This document shows, one piece after another, positions 33,460-42,150 of a stretch of DNA of 51,186 bases. Position 1 is the stretch's first letter. The number at the start of each line of letters is the position of its first letter. Position numbers and translations under genes: made by a program. The notes beneath the pieces are model-generated. The model was given only the letters and a program-made list of their open reading frames with translations. It was not told the origin of the DNA and did no database searches. The stretch is from Chloroflexota bacterium (GTDB lineage Bacteria; Chloroflexota; Anaerolineae; Anaerolineales; UBA11858), in contig VGOC01000014.1 in the NCBI GenBank assembly GCA_016865865.1, forward strand, positions 1 through 51,186, given 5' to 3'.

Positions 33460-36075
33460 ATGAAAGTGCTCTTATCCTGGATCGAAGAATACGTTGATAT
33501 TGATATGTCCATCGAAGACCTGGCCCATCGTTTGACCCTGGCCGGGCTGGAGGTGGAGGAAATCCGTTATGTGGGGCTGCCGCTCCCTGAAGGAAAGATC
33601 GAAGGCCGCTCCGGAGGGCATGCCCGGCGCGAGACGAAAATATCTGGATTTGCCTGGGCGCCAGAGCAGATCGTGGTGGGCGCTGTCCTCGAGGTGACGC
33701 CGCACCCCGACGCCGACAAACTGGTGCTGTGCAAGCTGGATGACGGCGAGCAGATCCACACTGTGCTGACCGGCGCGCCAAACCTGTTCGAATACAAAGG
33801 GAAAGGGCCGCTGGATACCCCGCTCAAGGTCTCCTATGCCCGCGAAGGCGCTACCATCATCAACGCCTACGAGCCTGGCTATCAACCAACCATCCTCAAG
33901 CGCAAGAAAATCCGCGGCGTGGAATCCTATTCCATGGCCTGCTCGGAGCGCGAGCTAGGCATTTCCGATGAGCACGAGGGCATCATCCTGCTCGACGAAG
34001 ACGCGCCTGTCGGCGCGCCCCTGGCGGATTATCTGGGCGATGCGGTATTCGATATCGCCATCACCCCTAATACCGCCCGAGATGCAAATGTCATCGGCGT
34101 AGCGCGCGAGATCGCCGCCCTCACCGGGGCCAGGCTGCGCTACCCCGACCTGAAAATCCCCATGGAGGGGCCGCCCCTGGAGGGACGTATAAAAATCAAG
34201 ATCACCGACCCTCACCTCAACCCCCGCTTCGTCTTCGGTCTGATCGAAAATGTCAAAATCCAGCCCAGCCCCTATAAAGTTCAGCTTCGGCTCAAATTGG
34301 CCGGGATGCGCCCTATCAATTCCCTGGTGGATGCTACTAACTACGCCATGCTCGAATTGGGCGAACCGCTGCACGCCTTCGATTACGATGTTCTCGTAGG
34401 ACGGGTTGACAACCCGTCCCACTTACCCACCATCATCACCCGCGCCGCAAAACAGGACGAAAAACTCACCACCCTCGACGGCATCGAACGCACGCTCGAT
34501 GACTTCACCGTGCTGGTTTGCGATCAGAGCGGCCCGTTGGCGCTGGCAGGCGTGATGGGCGGTTTGGAGTCGGAAATCACCGACAAAACCACCCATGTGC
34601 TCCTCGAAGGCGCGGCCTGGAATATCATCAACACTCGCCGCACGGTGATCGCCCAAAACCTGCCCTCCGAGGCGGCTTACCGATTCTCGCGCGGCGTCCA
34701 TCCAGCGATGGCCCCCCAGGGCGTCTTGCGCGGCTTGCAATTGATGCGCGAGTGGGCTGGCGGCGCGATTGCGAAGGGTCTGGTAGATGAGTATCCCTTA
34801 CCCCCCAAAGACCCTACAATCGAAATCTCATCTGCCGATGTCCGCCGATGGCTGGGCATCGAACTCTCGCCGGATGAAATTGTGCGGATTCTGGAACCGC
34901 TCGAATTCGAATGCAAGATAGTGATTGGTGACAAGGAACAAGGGACAAATTCCCAGTCACCAATCACCAGTCACCAACCCCGTATCACCATCGCCACCCC
35001 TCCCCACCGCCTCGACATCGGTGAAGGCGTCATCGGGAAAGCCGATCTGATGGAGGAAATCGCGCGCGTTTACGGATATGACCGCATCCCTGAGACGCGC
35101 ATGGCCGATGACCTTCCACCTCAAAGAGGGAATCACGAGCTTGAAATCGAAGAGGCTCTGCGCGACCAGTTGGTTGGTCTTGGCCTTCAGGAGGTCATCA
35201 CTCACCGCCTGACTTCCCCGGAGCGCGAAGAGCGCATTCTGCCGCCGGGCACTCCGCTGGCTGATGCACCCTACTTCACCCTGACAAACCCCATCACCCC
35301 AGAGCGCTCGGTGTTACGACGCAGTCTACTGGCCTCTATGCTGGAAACTGTCGAGCGCAACGCCCGCATCCGTGGGCGCATTGCTCTCTTCGAGATCAAC
35401 CCGATCTACCTGGCGTCCGAAGGGAGTGAAATGCCCCAAGAGGCCCCCAGACTGGCAATCGCCCTCACCGGCCCGCGCGCCCCGGCGGATTGGGGCGGCG
35501 CAGACGTCACCCCGATGGACTTCTTCGACCTGAAAGGCATCATCGAGGCTACATTGCGAGGCCTGCACCTGAAAGATATCCGTTATGAGGCCGGCGAACA
35601 CCCCAGCTTCCATCCCGGAAAGTGCGCCTGCGTTCTGGTGGATAATCATCCAATCGGTGTGATGGGTGAACTCCACCCCCAGGTAAAGGAGAATTACGAG
35701 TTGCCTGAAACCCCGTTACTTGCGGCCGACTTCGATGTAAGCGTCATCATCAATACTGTGCCTGAACTTTTCGACGTAAGTCCCATCCCCGGCCCGCCCC
35801 CTATCCTGGAGGATATCGCTTTGATCGTAGACGAAGCTGTCCCTGCCGCCGAAGTAGAAGCGCTCATCCGCCAGACCGGAGGCCTCACCGTCACCGAAGT
35901 TCGTCTGTTCGACATCTACCGCGGCGAGCAGATTGGGGCGGGAAAGAAGTCTTTGGCCTACAGCCTGACCTACCAGCACCCGGAACACACCTTGACGGAC
36001 AAAGACGCCGCCGGGCTGCGAGACAAGATCGTCAAACGGTTGGAAAGGGAGTTGGGTGCGCAGTTGCGAGGATAG
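33460..36075 (+). CDS. pheT: Phenylalanyl-tRNA synthetase, beta subunit
   Basis: 871 aa against about 790-820 usual. Order: N-terminal domain MKVLLSWIEEYVDID, EMAP-type tRNA-binding domain (about 68-185, VVGAVLEVTPHPDADKLVLC), B3/B4 editing domain (about 220-425), B5 domain (about 450-545), catalytic-like core (about 545-760) and FDX-ACB anticodon-binding domain (about 775-870, PPILEDIALIVDEAVPAAEVEALI). Two stretches look foreign: about residues 312-322 (VGRVDNPSHLP), coded by a palindrome, and about 487-506 (VIGDKEQGTNSQSPITSHQP), coded by a 12-bp inverted repeat. Both keep the frame. Last gene of the phe operon. Confidence 0.96.
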   Translation: MKVLLSWIEEYVDIDMSIEDLAHRLTLAGLEVEEIRYVGLPLPEGKIEGRSGGHARRETKISGFAWAPEQIVVGAVLEVTPHPDADKLVLCKLDDGEQIHTVLTGAPNLFEYKGKGPLDTPLKVSYAREGATIINAYEPGYQPTILKRKKIRGVESYSMACSERELGISDEHEGIILLDEDAPVGAPLADYLGDAVFDIAITPNTARDANVIGVAREIAALTGARLRYPDLKIPMEGPPLEGRIKIKITDPHLNPRFVFGLIENVKIQPSPYKVQLRLKLAGMRPINSLVDATNYAMLELGEPLHAFDYDVLVGRVDNPSHLPTIITRAAKQDEKLTTLDGIERTLDDFTVLVCDQSGPLALAGVMGGLESEITDKTTHVLLEGAAWNIINTRRTVIAQNLPSEAAYRFSRGVHPAMAPQGVLRGLQLMREWAGGAIAKGLVDEYPLPPKDPTIEISSADVRRWLGIELSPDEIVRILEPLEFECKIVIGDKEQGTNSQSPITSHQPRITIATPPHRLDIGEGVIGKADLMEEIARVYGYDRIPETRMADDLPPQRGNHELEIEEALRDQLVGLGLQEVITHRLTSPEREERILPPGTPLADAPYFTLTNPITPERSVLRRSLLASMLETVERNARIRGRIALFEINPIYLASEGSEMPQEAPRLAIALTGPRAPADWGGADVTPMDFFDLKGIIEATLRGLHLKDIRYEAGEHPSFHPGKCACVLVDNHPIGVMGELHPQVKENYELPETPLLAADFDVSVIINTVPELFDVSPIPGPPPILEDIALIVDEAVPAAEVEALIRQTGGLTVTEVRLFDIYRGEQIGAGKKSLAYSLTYQHPEHTLTDKDAAGLRDKIVKRLERELGAQLRG
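34399..34419. repeat. In-frame palindromic repeat inside pheT
   Basis: GGACGGGTT-GAC-AACCCGTCC, a 9-bp perfect stem, adds about eight residues in a loop between FDYDVL and the TIITRAAKQDEKLTTLDG strand. Same type as the 19-bp tandem units at 31377-31470. Confidence 0.8.
34921..34967. repeat. In-frame inverted repeat inside pheT
   Basis: GTGATTGGTGAC (34921-34932) and its exact complement GTCACCAATCAC (34956-34967), followed by CAGTCACCAA. It codes for a polar, low-complexity stretch between conserved parts of the B5 region. Confidence 0.8.
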
Positions 36076-36176
36076 ATGCAAATCGGTATCAAGGTATACA
36101 GGGTAATCAGGTAGGTAAATTTTGCCAATTGATTTTAGCGCCGTTTTCGTCTACACTATCTACGATATTCACACTA

Positions 36177-36297
36177 GAGTTCACTGAAAAAACTCACGAG
36201 CGAGGCGGCGGGGCGGCATATATGGGGGTGCGTGCGCAGCACGCACCCCCATATATGCCGCCCCGAATCCTCAACATGTGGTTTTTGCAGTGGACTC
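36177..36297. mobile_element. Family A MITE, copy A4, with 6-bp target duplication
   Basis: 121 bp, ends GAGTTCACTGAAAAAAC and (complement) GAGTCCACTGCAAAAAC, core palindrome 36213-36265. Flanked by exact ACACTA (36171-36176 and 36298-36303). Best-preserved copy. Inserted 20 bases before the ATG of the following small membrane protein. Confidence 0.95.
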
Positions 36298-36323
36298 ACA
36301 CTACAGATAATGAGGAGATGATC

Positions 36324-36626
36324 ATGGATAAGAAAACGAAAGGGATAATCGCAACAGTCGCAGCTGTGGTCCTGTGCGGTTGCCCTGGTTTGGTTGGTCT
36401 GTGCTTTGGAGTTCTTTTCGCTATAGCGGGTTTTGTGCCCGGCTCGGAAATCGATGTCTTTGGCAGCAGCGATCCCGGTGCAGCCATAACCACCGGCATC
36501 GTGTCTATTTGTGTCAGCATCATTTTCATCGCTATCCCCATCGTAGTCGGCTTCCTGATGCTGCGCAAAAAGCCGGGAGATGTCATCGAAGGAGAAGTAG
36601 AACCCATCCCCGGTGATGATTTATAA
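36324..36626 (+). CDS. Small two-helix membrane protein, unknown
   Basis: 100 aa from ATG 36324, with GAGGAG 36312-36317 (an ATG two codons earlier is possible). Two hydrophobic segments, about 8-35 (GIIATVAAVVLCGCPGLVGLCFGVLFAIAGF) and about 55-78, and a short acidic tail EGEVEPIPGDDL. CGCP could be a lipobox-like motif but lies within the helix. Not recognised. Its upstream region has been replaced by element A4. Confidence 0.65.
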   Translation: MDKKTKGIIATVAAVVLCGCPGLVGLCFGVLFAIAGFVPGSEIDVFGSSDPGAAITTGIVSICVSIIFIAIPIVVGFLMLRKKPGDVIEGEVEPIPGDDL

Positions 36627-36635
36627 CGAGTCTTC

Positions 36636-36686
36636 CGAAAAATAGAGAGCGGGGCGTGTTGCACACGCCCCGCTCTCTATTTTTCG
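36636..36686. terminator. Bidirectional terminator between convergent genes
   Basis: A stem of more than 20 bp (CGAAAAATAGAGAGCGGGGCGTG and complement) with a 3-base loop and A-run/T-run arms serves both strands. The aldo/keto reductase stop is 3 bases beyond. Confidence 0.9.
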
Positions 36687-36688
36687 AT

Positions 36689-37651
36689 TCAGCTTTCCAA
36701 CTCAGTTCCAAGGACGGTCTCGATTTCATCGAGCAAATCATCGCTCAACAATTCGACCGCATCCGCTGCGCCGAGGTTGTCTTCTAATTGACTCAATCGG
36801 GTAGCGCCGGTGATTACGCTGCTGATGATCTTGCGGCGCAACAGCCAGGCAATCGCCAATTGGGCCTGGGAAATGCCCAACTCAGCAGCGATCAACCCCA
36901 GGTCGTGGACAATGTCCAGCCGCCCCGGGGTGAGGTAATTTCGAACCCAGGTCATATCCTCGAGGGAGGCGCGGCTGCCCTTGGGGATGCCATCATTATA
37001 TTTTCCAGTCAAAATACCAAAATACAACGGGCTGAATGTCGTCAGGCCTAATCCTAATTCTTTAGCTAGAGGCGCGATTTCGGTCTCGAAGCGCTGACGG
37101 TGTAACATGCTGTATTGAGGCTGCTCCATGGTGGGCGGAATGAGATTGTATTGGCGCGCGGCGCCAAAGGCCTGCGAGATTTGAGCGGCTGTCCATTCGG
37201 AAGTTCCCCAATACAGGATTTTGCCCTGTTGAATGAGCGTGTTCATCGTAGAGACGACCTCCTCGATGGGCGTATCGGGATCATAGCGGTGGCAGAAATA
37301 CAGGTCAACGTAATCGGTATCCAAACGTTTCAGCGAAGCGTGGATCGATTCCATCACGTGTTTGCGAGATAACCCGCGCCCATTGGGGCCCGGCATGGTA
37401 GGCCAGAACACCTTACTGGAAATCACCAGGGCTTCACGAGGCAAATCTTCGATCGCTTTGCCCATGATTATTTCAGCCGTTCCATTACCATAGGCATCGG
37501 CGTTGTCGAAATAATTGACCCCCTGATCATACGCCACATGGATCAGGTCATTCGCCGTGCGCTCGTCAACCTGGCCGCCAAAAGTCACCCAGGCGCCTAA
37601 CGATATTTCACTGACTTTCAACCCAGATCGTCCCAAACGTCGGTAGTGCAT
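36689..37651 (-). CDS. Aldo/keto reductase, voltage-gated potassium channel beta-like
   Basis: 320 aa from ATG 37651, chosen for AGGAG 5 bases upstream; the frame extends upstream without similarity. It begins MHYRRLGRSGLKVSEISLGAW. The catalytic residues Asp49, Tyr54, Lys80 and His121 (LYFCHRYDPDTPIEEV) are visible, as are GILTGKYNDGIPKGSR and the NADPH-binding VITGATRLSQLEDNLGA. Reduces aldehydes or ketones with NADPH; real substrate unknown. Confidence 0.92.
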   Translation of the reverse strand: MHYRRLGRSGLKVSEISLGAWVTFGGQVDERTANDLIHVAYDQGVNYFDNADAYGNGTAEIIMGKAIEDLPREALVISSKVFWPTMPGPNGRGLSRKHVMESIHASLKRLDTDYVDLYFCHRYDPDTPIEEVVSTMNTLIQQGKILYWGTSEWTAAQISQAFGAARQYNLIPPTMEQPQYSMLHRQRFETEIAPLAKELGLGLTTFSPLYFGILTGKYNDGIPKGSRASLEDMTWVRNYLTPGRLDIVHDLGLIAAELGISQAQLAIAWLLRRKIISSVITGATRLSQLEDNLGAADAVELLSDDLLDEIETVLGTELES

Positions 37652-37848
37652 ACTCGCTCCTATTGTTTTCGATGTACTCATTGTACACAACCAACGCTTC
37701 CGATTCAACAGGCAATTTGCATCGTCGAACCGATCCGGACCGCCCACTGCCTCCTTTCCACTGCCTCCTGCCCACTGCCCACTGTTAACTCCCCCGGTCT
37801 TTCCTTGCCTCTCCATTGAGCTAGTGTTATCATCTACACCGCCGAATT

Positions 37849-38298
37849 ATGTTCGATCAGCTATCCTCTCGCGCCCGTCTACGAATATGGCTCATTGCCA
37901 TCACTTTAGCAACGCTGCCCTGCTATTGCGCTGGGCTGGTGGTATTGCGCTACGAAAGCCGTCCCACGCCGACCCCCACAGCGACCCCGCTGCAAACCAT
38001 TACAGAGACCCAGGGACCCTACGCAGCTTCCCCATATCCAACGCTGACGCCCTATCCGACTCTGACGCCGCGGCCGCCTACCGATACCCCAACCGCCTCG
38101 TTCACCCCCACGATCACCAGAACGCCAAGCCTTACTCCGACCGCTTTGCCGACCAATACTCCCACGGCTACACCGACCTGGACGCTGACTCCCACTCCCT
38201 TGCCAACGGATACACCCACCCCAACCCAGACTTTCACGCTCGTCCCCTCGGAAACAACTGCTCCATCGCCGATGCCGACTGTAGAGGCGACTCCGTAG
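37849..38298 (+). CDS. Membrane-anchored Thr/Pro-rich protein
   Basis: 149 aa. One N-terminal membrane segment (about 14-33, [19 protein letters not shown]) and then about 110 residues of Thr/Pro/Ser repeats ([46 protein letters not shown]) with no folded domain. It looks like a surface stalk or a linker without its passenger. It is 18 bases before the solute-binding protein gene. TATCAT at 37828-37833 may be its -10. Confidence 0.7.
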   Translation: MFDQLSSRARLRIWLIAITLATLPCYCAGLVVLRYESRPTPTPTATPLQTITETQGPYAASPYPTLTPYPTLTPRPPTDTPTASFTPTITRTPSLTPTALPTNTPTATPTWTLTPTPLPTDTPTPTQTFTLVPSETTAPSPMPTVEATP

Positions 38299-38316
38299 AT
38301 GTAGAGTATACGAACC

Positions 38317-39624
38317 ATGTCTGTAAAACGCCCCATCGAAATTAGGCCGAGCCTGAGCGCGCTGCTTTTGACAGCGATACTGATCGCGGGGTGCACGGCC
38401 TCTCCCGTGGGAACACAAACCCCTCCCCCCGAAGCGACCGGATTCCCAACCGCAACCATTACTGCGATTCCCATCGCCGAAACCGAGACGCCCGTCGCAG
38501 GGTCCCTGACCCTCAGGATATGGCTGCCCCCCCAATTCGATCCCTCGAATGGTAGCCTGGCAGGCGCATTATTGAAAGCCCGCCTGGAAGAATTCGCCTC
38601 CCGCCGCAGCGAGGTTCGCCTGGAATCACGCGTCAAAGATGTGTCCGGCCCCGGAGGAATCGAGGATACCCTGGCTACAGCCAGCGCGGCTGCCCCCCTG
38701 GCGCTCCCAGATTTGGTGGCCTTGCCCTACGATGCCCTGCAAAGGATAGCCGTAAAAGGCCTGCTGCGCCCCTTCGACGGGTTGACCGATGCCATGGACG
38801 ACCCGGACTGGTATGACTACGCCCGACAGCTCTCCTACGTACAGAACAGCATCGTCGGGATTCCTTTCGCCGGGGATGCCTTGATCCTGGTTTACCGACC
38901 CGAGGTCGTCGAAATACCCCCGGCGGATTGGGAATCTGCGTTGCAGATCACCGAGCCGCTCGCTTTCCCCGCTGCGGACCCCAATAGCCTCCTGACGCTG
39001 ACCCTCTATCGCGCCTCCGGTGGAGCTATTGCCGACGAAGACGGCCGCCCAATCTTAGATATGACTCCCCTGACCGATGTGCTCACCTTCTACTACCAGG
39101 CCAACCGAAATGGGCTGATGCCCTTATGGCTCACCCAATACGAAACCGACGACCAGGCCTGGGTAGCCTACGAAGAAGGGCAGGCGAACATGGCAGTCAC
39201 CTGGCTCTCTCGTTACATCCAAACCATGCCACAGGACGCCTCTGCCGCGACGATACCCACAGCCAACGGCGTCCCCTCCACCACCGCCACAGGATGGGTC
39301 TGGGCGCTGACCAGTACCGACCCCCAACGCCTGGATTTAGCCGCCCAACTGGCCGAATTCTTGACCACTGAAGAGTTTCTATCCGAATGGAATGCCGCCG
39401 CAGGATTTCTGCCCCCACGGCCCAGCGCATTGACAGCATGGGAGAACACGCCGCTCCACGGCCTGCTCAGCCAGGTCGCCCCAACGGCGCAGTTGATCCC
39501 TTCATCGGATATTCTTCTGACTCTGGGACCACTTCTGGAACAAAGCGCACTCGATATACTCAAAGAGCAAACTGACCCGGCCACAGCCGCGCAGAACGCC
39601 ATCGAAAAATTGATTGCTCCCTGA
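38317..39624 (+). CDS. Extracellular solute-binding lipoprotein, family 1 type
   Basis: 435 aa. Lipobox LIAGC (Cys26), Thr/Pro linker, then a periplasmic-binding fold: TLRIWLPPQFDPSNG, LPDLVALPYDALQRIAVKGLLRPFDGLTD, YVQNSIVGIPFAGDALILVYRPEVV, MAVTWLSRYIQTMPQD, LAEFLTTEEFLSEWNAAAGFLPPR. Such proteins deliver sugars or similar to ABC transporters, but no permease or ATPase is adjacent, so it is an orphan. Ligand unknown. Confidence 0.88.
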   Translation: MSVKRPIEIRPSLSALLLTAILIAGCTASPVGTQTPPPEATGFPTATITAIPIAETETPVAGSLTLRIWLPPQFDPSNGSLAGALLKARLEEFASRRSEVRLESRVKDVSGPGGIEDTLATASAAAPLALPDLVALPYDALQRIAVKGLLRPFDGLTDAMDDPDWYDYARQLSYVQNSIVGIPFAGDALILVYRPEVVEIPPADWESALQITEPLAFPAADPNSLLTLTLYRASGGAIADEDGRPILDMTPLTDVLTFYYQANRNGLMPLWLTQYETDDQAWVAYEEGQANMAVTWLSRYIQTMPQDASAATIPTANGVPSTTATGWVWALTSTDPQRLDLAAQLAEFLTTEEFLSEWNAAAGFLPPRPSALTAWENTPLHGLLSQVAPTAQLIPSSDILLTLGPLLEQSALDILKEQTDPATAAQNAIEKLIAP

Positions 39625-39650
39625 TCTAGCCCCCGCCACAAAAAATGAAT

Positions 39651-39771
39651 GAGTTCACTGAAAAAACCCTTGAACGTGGGGGCGGGGCGGCATATATGGG
39701 GGTGCGTGCTGCGCACGCACCCCCATATATGCCGCCCCGAATCCTCTACTCGTAGTTTTTGCAGTGGACTC
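39651..39771. mobile_element. Family A MITE, copy A5, inserted at a start codon
   Basis: 121 bp, ends GAGTTCACTGAAAAAAC and (complement) GAGTCCACTGCAAAAAC, core palindrome about 39685-39739. Flanked by exact ATGAAT (39645-39650 and 39772-39777). The right copy holds the ATG of the HEAT-like gene, so the start codon itself was duplicated. The junction also forms ATG at 39649, which reads in frame through the whole element into that gene. Confidence 0.95.
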
Positions 39772-40581
39772 ATGAATAAAGCGCAAATTCGTGAAATCCT
39801 GGGGGATCTCAAGGCTGCTGTCCGCCTGGGACAATCCGAGGCGATCGAGATGGCCCTCGACGGCCTGCGGGCCCTCCCAATAGTGGAAGCCAACGATCGC
39901 TTCGAAGCAGGCTTCCTCAGCCAGCTCATTCGCCCGGCTGGGGAAATCCTATCCCGCCTCTCCGCGGCTCGACTGCTGCCCTTGCTGGATGATCGCCCGG
40001 CCGCCCTTCGCGCTGTTGGAGCGGCGGCGTTGGCGCAGCGCTTTTTGATTGGGGAAGACGTGAACCCTGAGATGATCATTCGCCCCGCAAGGGACGCGCG
40101 TCCCGAGGTGCGGGCTGCTCTCGGGGAAACTTTAAGGGAGGCGGGTGAGGCGCACCCAGAGCGTCTACTACACCTCGTGGAAACCTGGCTGCGAGATCCC
40201 TCGCCCAAAGTGCGCACCGCTGCGCTGACCGCCCTCCCGGCTCTATCGCCCTCGTATGGCGAAGACATCCTCGCCCTGATCGCCCCTCTGAAAGACGACG
40301 AGGACCCCGGCGTGTGCGCCGCCATTGTCGAAGCCATGCAAGCCATCGCCCAAAGCGGATCAGCAGAATCCGTTTTGAGGCAGGTATCCGCCTGGGGAGC
40401 TGAACCACGCCCAAACGTCTGGGTGATCAGCCGGACTTTGTCAGGCTCATGGGCCGCCTCCCACCCCAGAGAGGTAAAAAGCATCCTAAGAGATCTTTAC
40501 GCTAAAGTCGGGAAAACCAAAGAAATCGCCCACGCCCTGCGTGCTCTCGAACGTCACGGGGTCAAAATCGAGATCGAATAG
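39772..40581 (+). CDS. HEAT-like repeat protein
   Basis: 269 aa from ATG 39772. Helical repeats: AAALRAVGAAALAQRFL, RPEVRAALGETLREAGEAHPERLLHLVETWLRDPSPKVRTAALTALPALS, DEDPGVCAAIVEAMQAIAQSGSAESVL, ending IAHALRALERHGVKIEIE. These repeats are protein-binding scaffolds, here cytoplasmic. The sequence just before the ATG is element A5, so no native ribosome site is close; an alternative start at 39649 would add 41 repeat-coded residues. Confidence 0.8.
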   Translation: MNKAQIREILGDLKAAVRLGQSEAIEMALDGLRALPIVEANDRFEAGFLSQLIRPAGEILSRLSAARLLPLLDDRPAALRAVGAAALAQRFLIGEDVNPEMIIRPARDARPEVRAALGETLREAGEAHPERLLHLVETWLRDPSPKVRTAALTALPALSPSYGEDILALIAPLKDDEDPGVCAAIVEAMQAIAQSGSAESVLRQVSAWGAEPRPNVWVISRTLSGSWAASHPREVKSILRDLYAKVGKTKEIAHALRALERHGVKIEIE

Positions 40582-40587
40582 GGAAAA

Positions 40588-40623
40588 AATGTGGGGTGCA
40601 CTTTCGAAGTGCACCCCACATTT
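40588..40623. terminator. Bidirectional terminator between convergent genes
   Basis: AAATGTGGGGTGCACTT and its complement form a 16-17 bp stem with a 3-base loop, A-run on the left and TTT on the right; it serves the HEAT-like gene and the aminotransferase. Confidence 0.88.
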
Positions 40624-40629
40624 CCTCAA

Positions 40630-41550
40630 TCAATAAACCGGCTCTACCCAATCTCGATAGGCGGGCGCCTTGCCGCGCACCACATCGTTGAATAGCTCTC
40701 GGAGGCGGGCCGCGATGGGACCCATAACTCCCGAGCCTACCGGGCGATAATCAACCCGCGTGACGGCGGTAATCTGGGCCGCCGTGCCGGTCATAAATAG
40801 CTCATCGCAGATATATACCTCGGTGCGATCAATCAGCCGCTCTTCTACCGGCACTCCGAGTTCTCTGGAAGTTAATTCGAGCACCGAGCGCCGCGTGATC
40901 CCCTCGAGGATATTTTCTGTGACAGGCGGCGTGACCAGCACCCCATCACGCAGCATGAAGAGATTCATGGCGCTTCCCTCGGAGACATGACCTTCCCCTG
41001 TAAGCACCAAAGCCTCATCGAACCCGGCCCGCTCCGCATCGGTCTTGATCAGCGCCGAGTTGGCGTACGCCCCCGCGATCTTGCCGCGCGCAGGAATAGC
41101 CGTATCATCCACCCGCCGCCAGGAGGAAACCGTCACATGGGCATTGGTATCGTTGGCGACATACAGGCCGAAGGGTATCGCCACGATACTGAGTTCGTCT
41201 TTCAAGCCATGCAACTTGACGCCGATTTTCTCATCGGCTTTGTACATCAAGGGACGGATATAAATATCCTCGCGATAGGCCTCTTTTCGTATCAGTTCTT
41301 TGGTGATCTCCGTAAGGCTCTCCGTTGTATGATCGGTCTGCATGCACAATATTTTCGCCGAATTCAAGAGCCGCTTGAAGTGCTCGTGAGGACGGAAAAT
41401 AAAAAGTTGCTTTTCATCAGCGTTCCAATATCCCCGTAATCCTGCAAAGGCAGCCGTCCCGTAGTTCAGGGCATGGGTCAGAACCCCCACTTTCGCTTCA
41501 GAATAGGGTACGATCTCTCCCTTGAAGTAAGCAAATTTAGGAAGTGCCAA
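40630..41550 (-). CDS. ilvE: Branched-chain amino acid aminotransferase
   Basis: 306 aa from a TTG start at 41550, chosen for AGGAGG 7-8 bases upstream (41564-41569). Fold type IV PLP enzyme: THALNYGTAAFAGLRGYW, IRPLMYKADEKIGV, Lys157 in ARGKIAGAYANSALIK as the PLP lysine, FDEALVLTGEGHVSEGSAMNLF, TENILEGITRRSVLEL, DELFMTGTAAQITAV. It interconverts leucine, isoleucine and valine with their 2-oxo acids. Length and motifs are normal. Confidence 0.95.
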   Translation of the reverse strand: MALPKFAYFKGEIVPYSEAKVGVLTHALNYGTAAFAGLRGYWNADEKQLFIFRPHEHFKRLLNSAKILCMQTDHTTESLTEITKELIRKEAYREDIYIRPLMYKADEKIGVKLHGLKDELSIVAIPFGLYVANDTNAHVTVSSWRRVDDTAIPARGKIAGAYANSALIKTDAERAGFDEALVLTGEGHVSEGSAMNLFMLRDGVLVTPPVTENILEGITRRSVLELTSRELGVPVEERLIDRTEVYICDELFMTGTAAQITAVTRVDYRPVGSGVMGPIAARLRELFNDVVRGKAPAYRDWVEPVY

Positions 41551-41578
41551 AGTTTAACCTCCTGGATTCTTAATGTTA

Positions 41579-41717
41579 GAGACTGTTTTAAAAGTCGCCA
41601 GAAACCACAGATAAACACAGATGAACACCGATTTTCTTGATGAACAGCCGTCTTTCATCGCCGAAATCCCTTTTATCTGTGTTCATCTGTGGCTGATTTG
41701 AGTTTTAAAACACTCTC
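41579..41717. mobile_element. Family D MITE-like element, complete copy D2
   Basis: 139 bp. Ends GAGACTGTTTTAAAA and (complement) GAGAGTGTTTTAAAA, flanked by TTA (41576-41578 and 41718-41720). Inside is a second inverted repeat, CCACAGATAAACACAGAT (41605-41622) and near-complement (41675-41692). Right 85 bases are nearly identical to window positions 1-85. The ends and a TNA duplication are reminiscent of IS5-group elements (inference). Confidence 0.88.
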
Positions 41718-41720
41718 TTA

Positions 41721-41964
41721 GAAATCAAACTTCCTCGATTCAGGCCAACGATTGGAAATCGGGGCTGCTTTGCAAAACCGATACTTCGGCTGCGCTCAGT
41801 GCAGACACTGCCTCAGTTGAAAGCCCAATCCACGAAGAGCCTGTGTTGAGTTTGCGAAGCATGGATTTCATAAGCCAGCCTCGAATTTTTTCGATGGCGT
41901 TGAGTGAATTATACTGCTTCGCTGATCGAGCCTCAATTGAAGAACATCACCACTTGCCAGGGTA
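41721..41964. other. Gap between D2 and B2
   Basis: No gene or convincing promoter. A short stretch near 41781-41805 (ACTTCGGCTGCGCTCAGTGCAG) resembles the middle of family C elements, so this may be decayed repeat DNA. Confidence 0.5.
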
Positions 41965-41972
41965 AATAACAC

Positions 41973-42089
41973 TTAACTACTCAGCCAAACGGAGAAATTT
42001 CCGAAAAAAGGGTGTGCGCACGCAAAGCGGCTACGCCCCCTGCGCACACCCTTTTTTCGGGTAAATCCGTTCGATGGCTGAGCAGTTAC
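41973..42089. mobile_element. Family B MITE, copy B2, with 8-bp target duplication
   Basis: 117 bp; left end TTAACTACTCAGCC, right end (complement) GTAACTGCTCAGCC. Flanked by exact AATAACAC (41965-41972 and 42090-42097). Inner terminator-like hairpin about 42000-42062 with AAAAAAGGGTGTGCGCACG arms. Confidence 0.93.
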
Positions 42090-42106
42090 AATAACACAAG
42101 AAAAAC

Positions 42107-42133
42107 TAAACCCTGGCCAAAACTGACCAGGGT
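42107..42133 (-). terminator. Probable terminator of the UPF0173 gene
   Basis: Stem ACCCTGG/CCAGGGT with a 10-base loop; on the minus strand it is followed by TTTAGTTTTT. Confidence 0.65.
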
Positions 42134-42150
42134 CCAGCCTTACTCGAAAG

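Noticed and set aside
41721..41964. A tRNA or small RNA gene in the 41.5-42.1 kb gap
   Set aside because: No cloverleaf, promoter or conserved stem was seen beyond the D2 and B2 elements.
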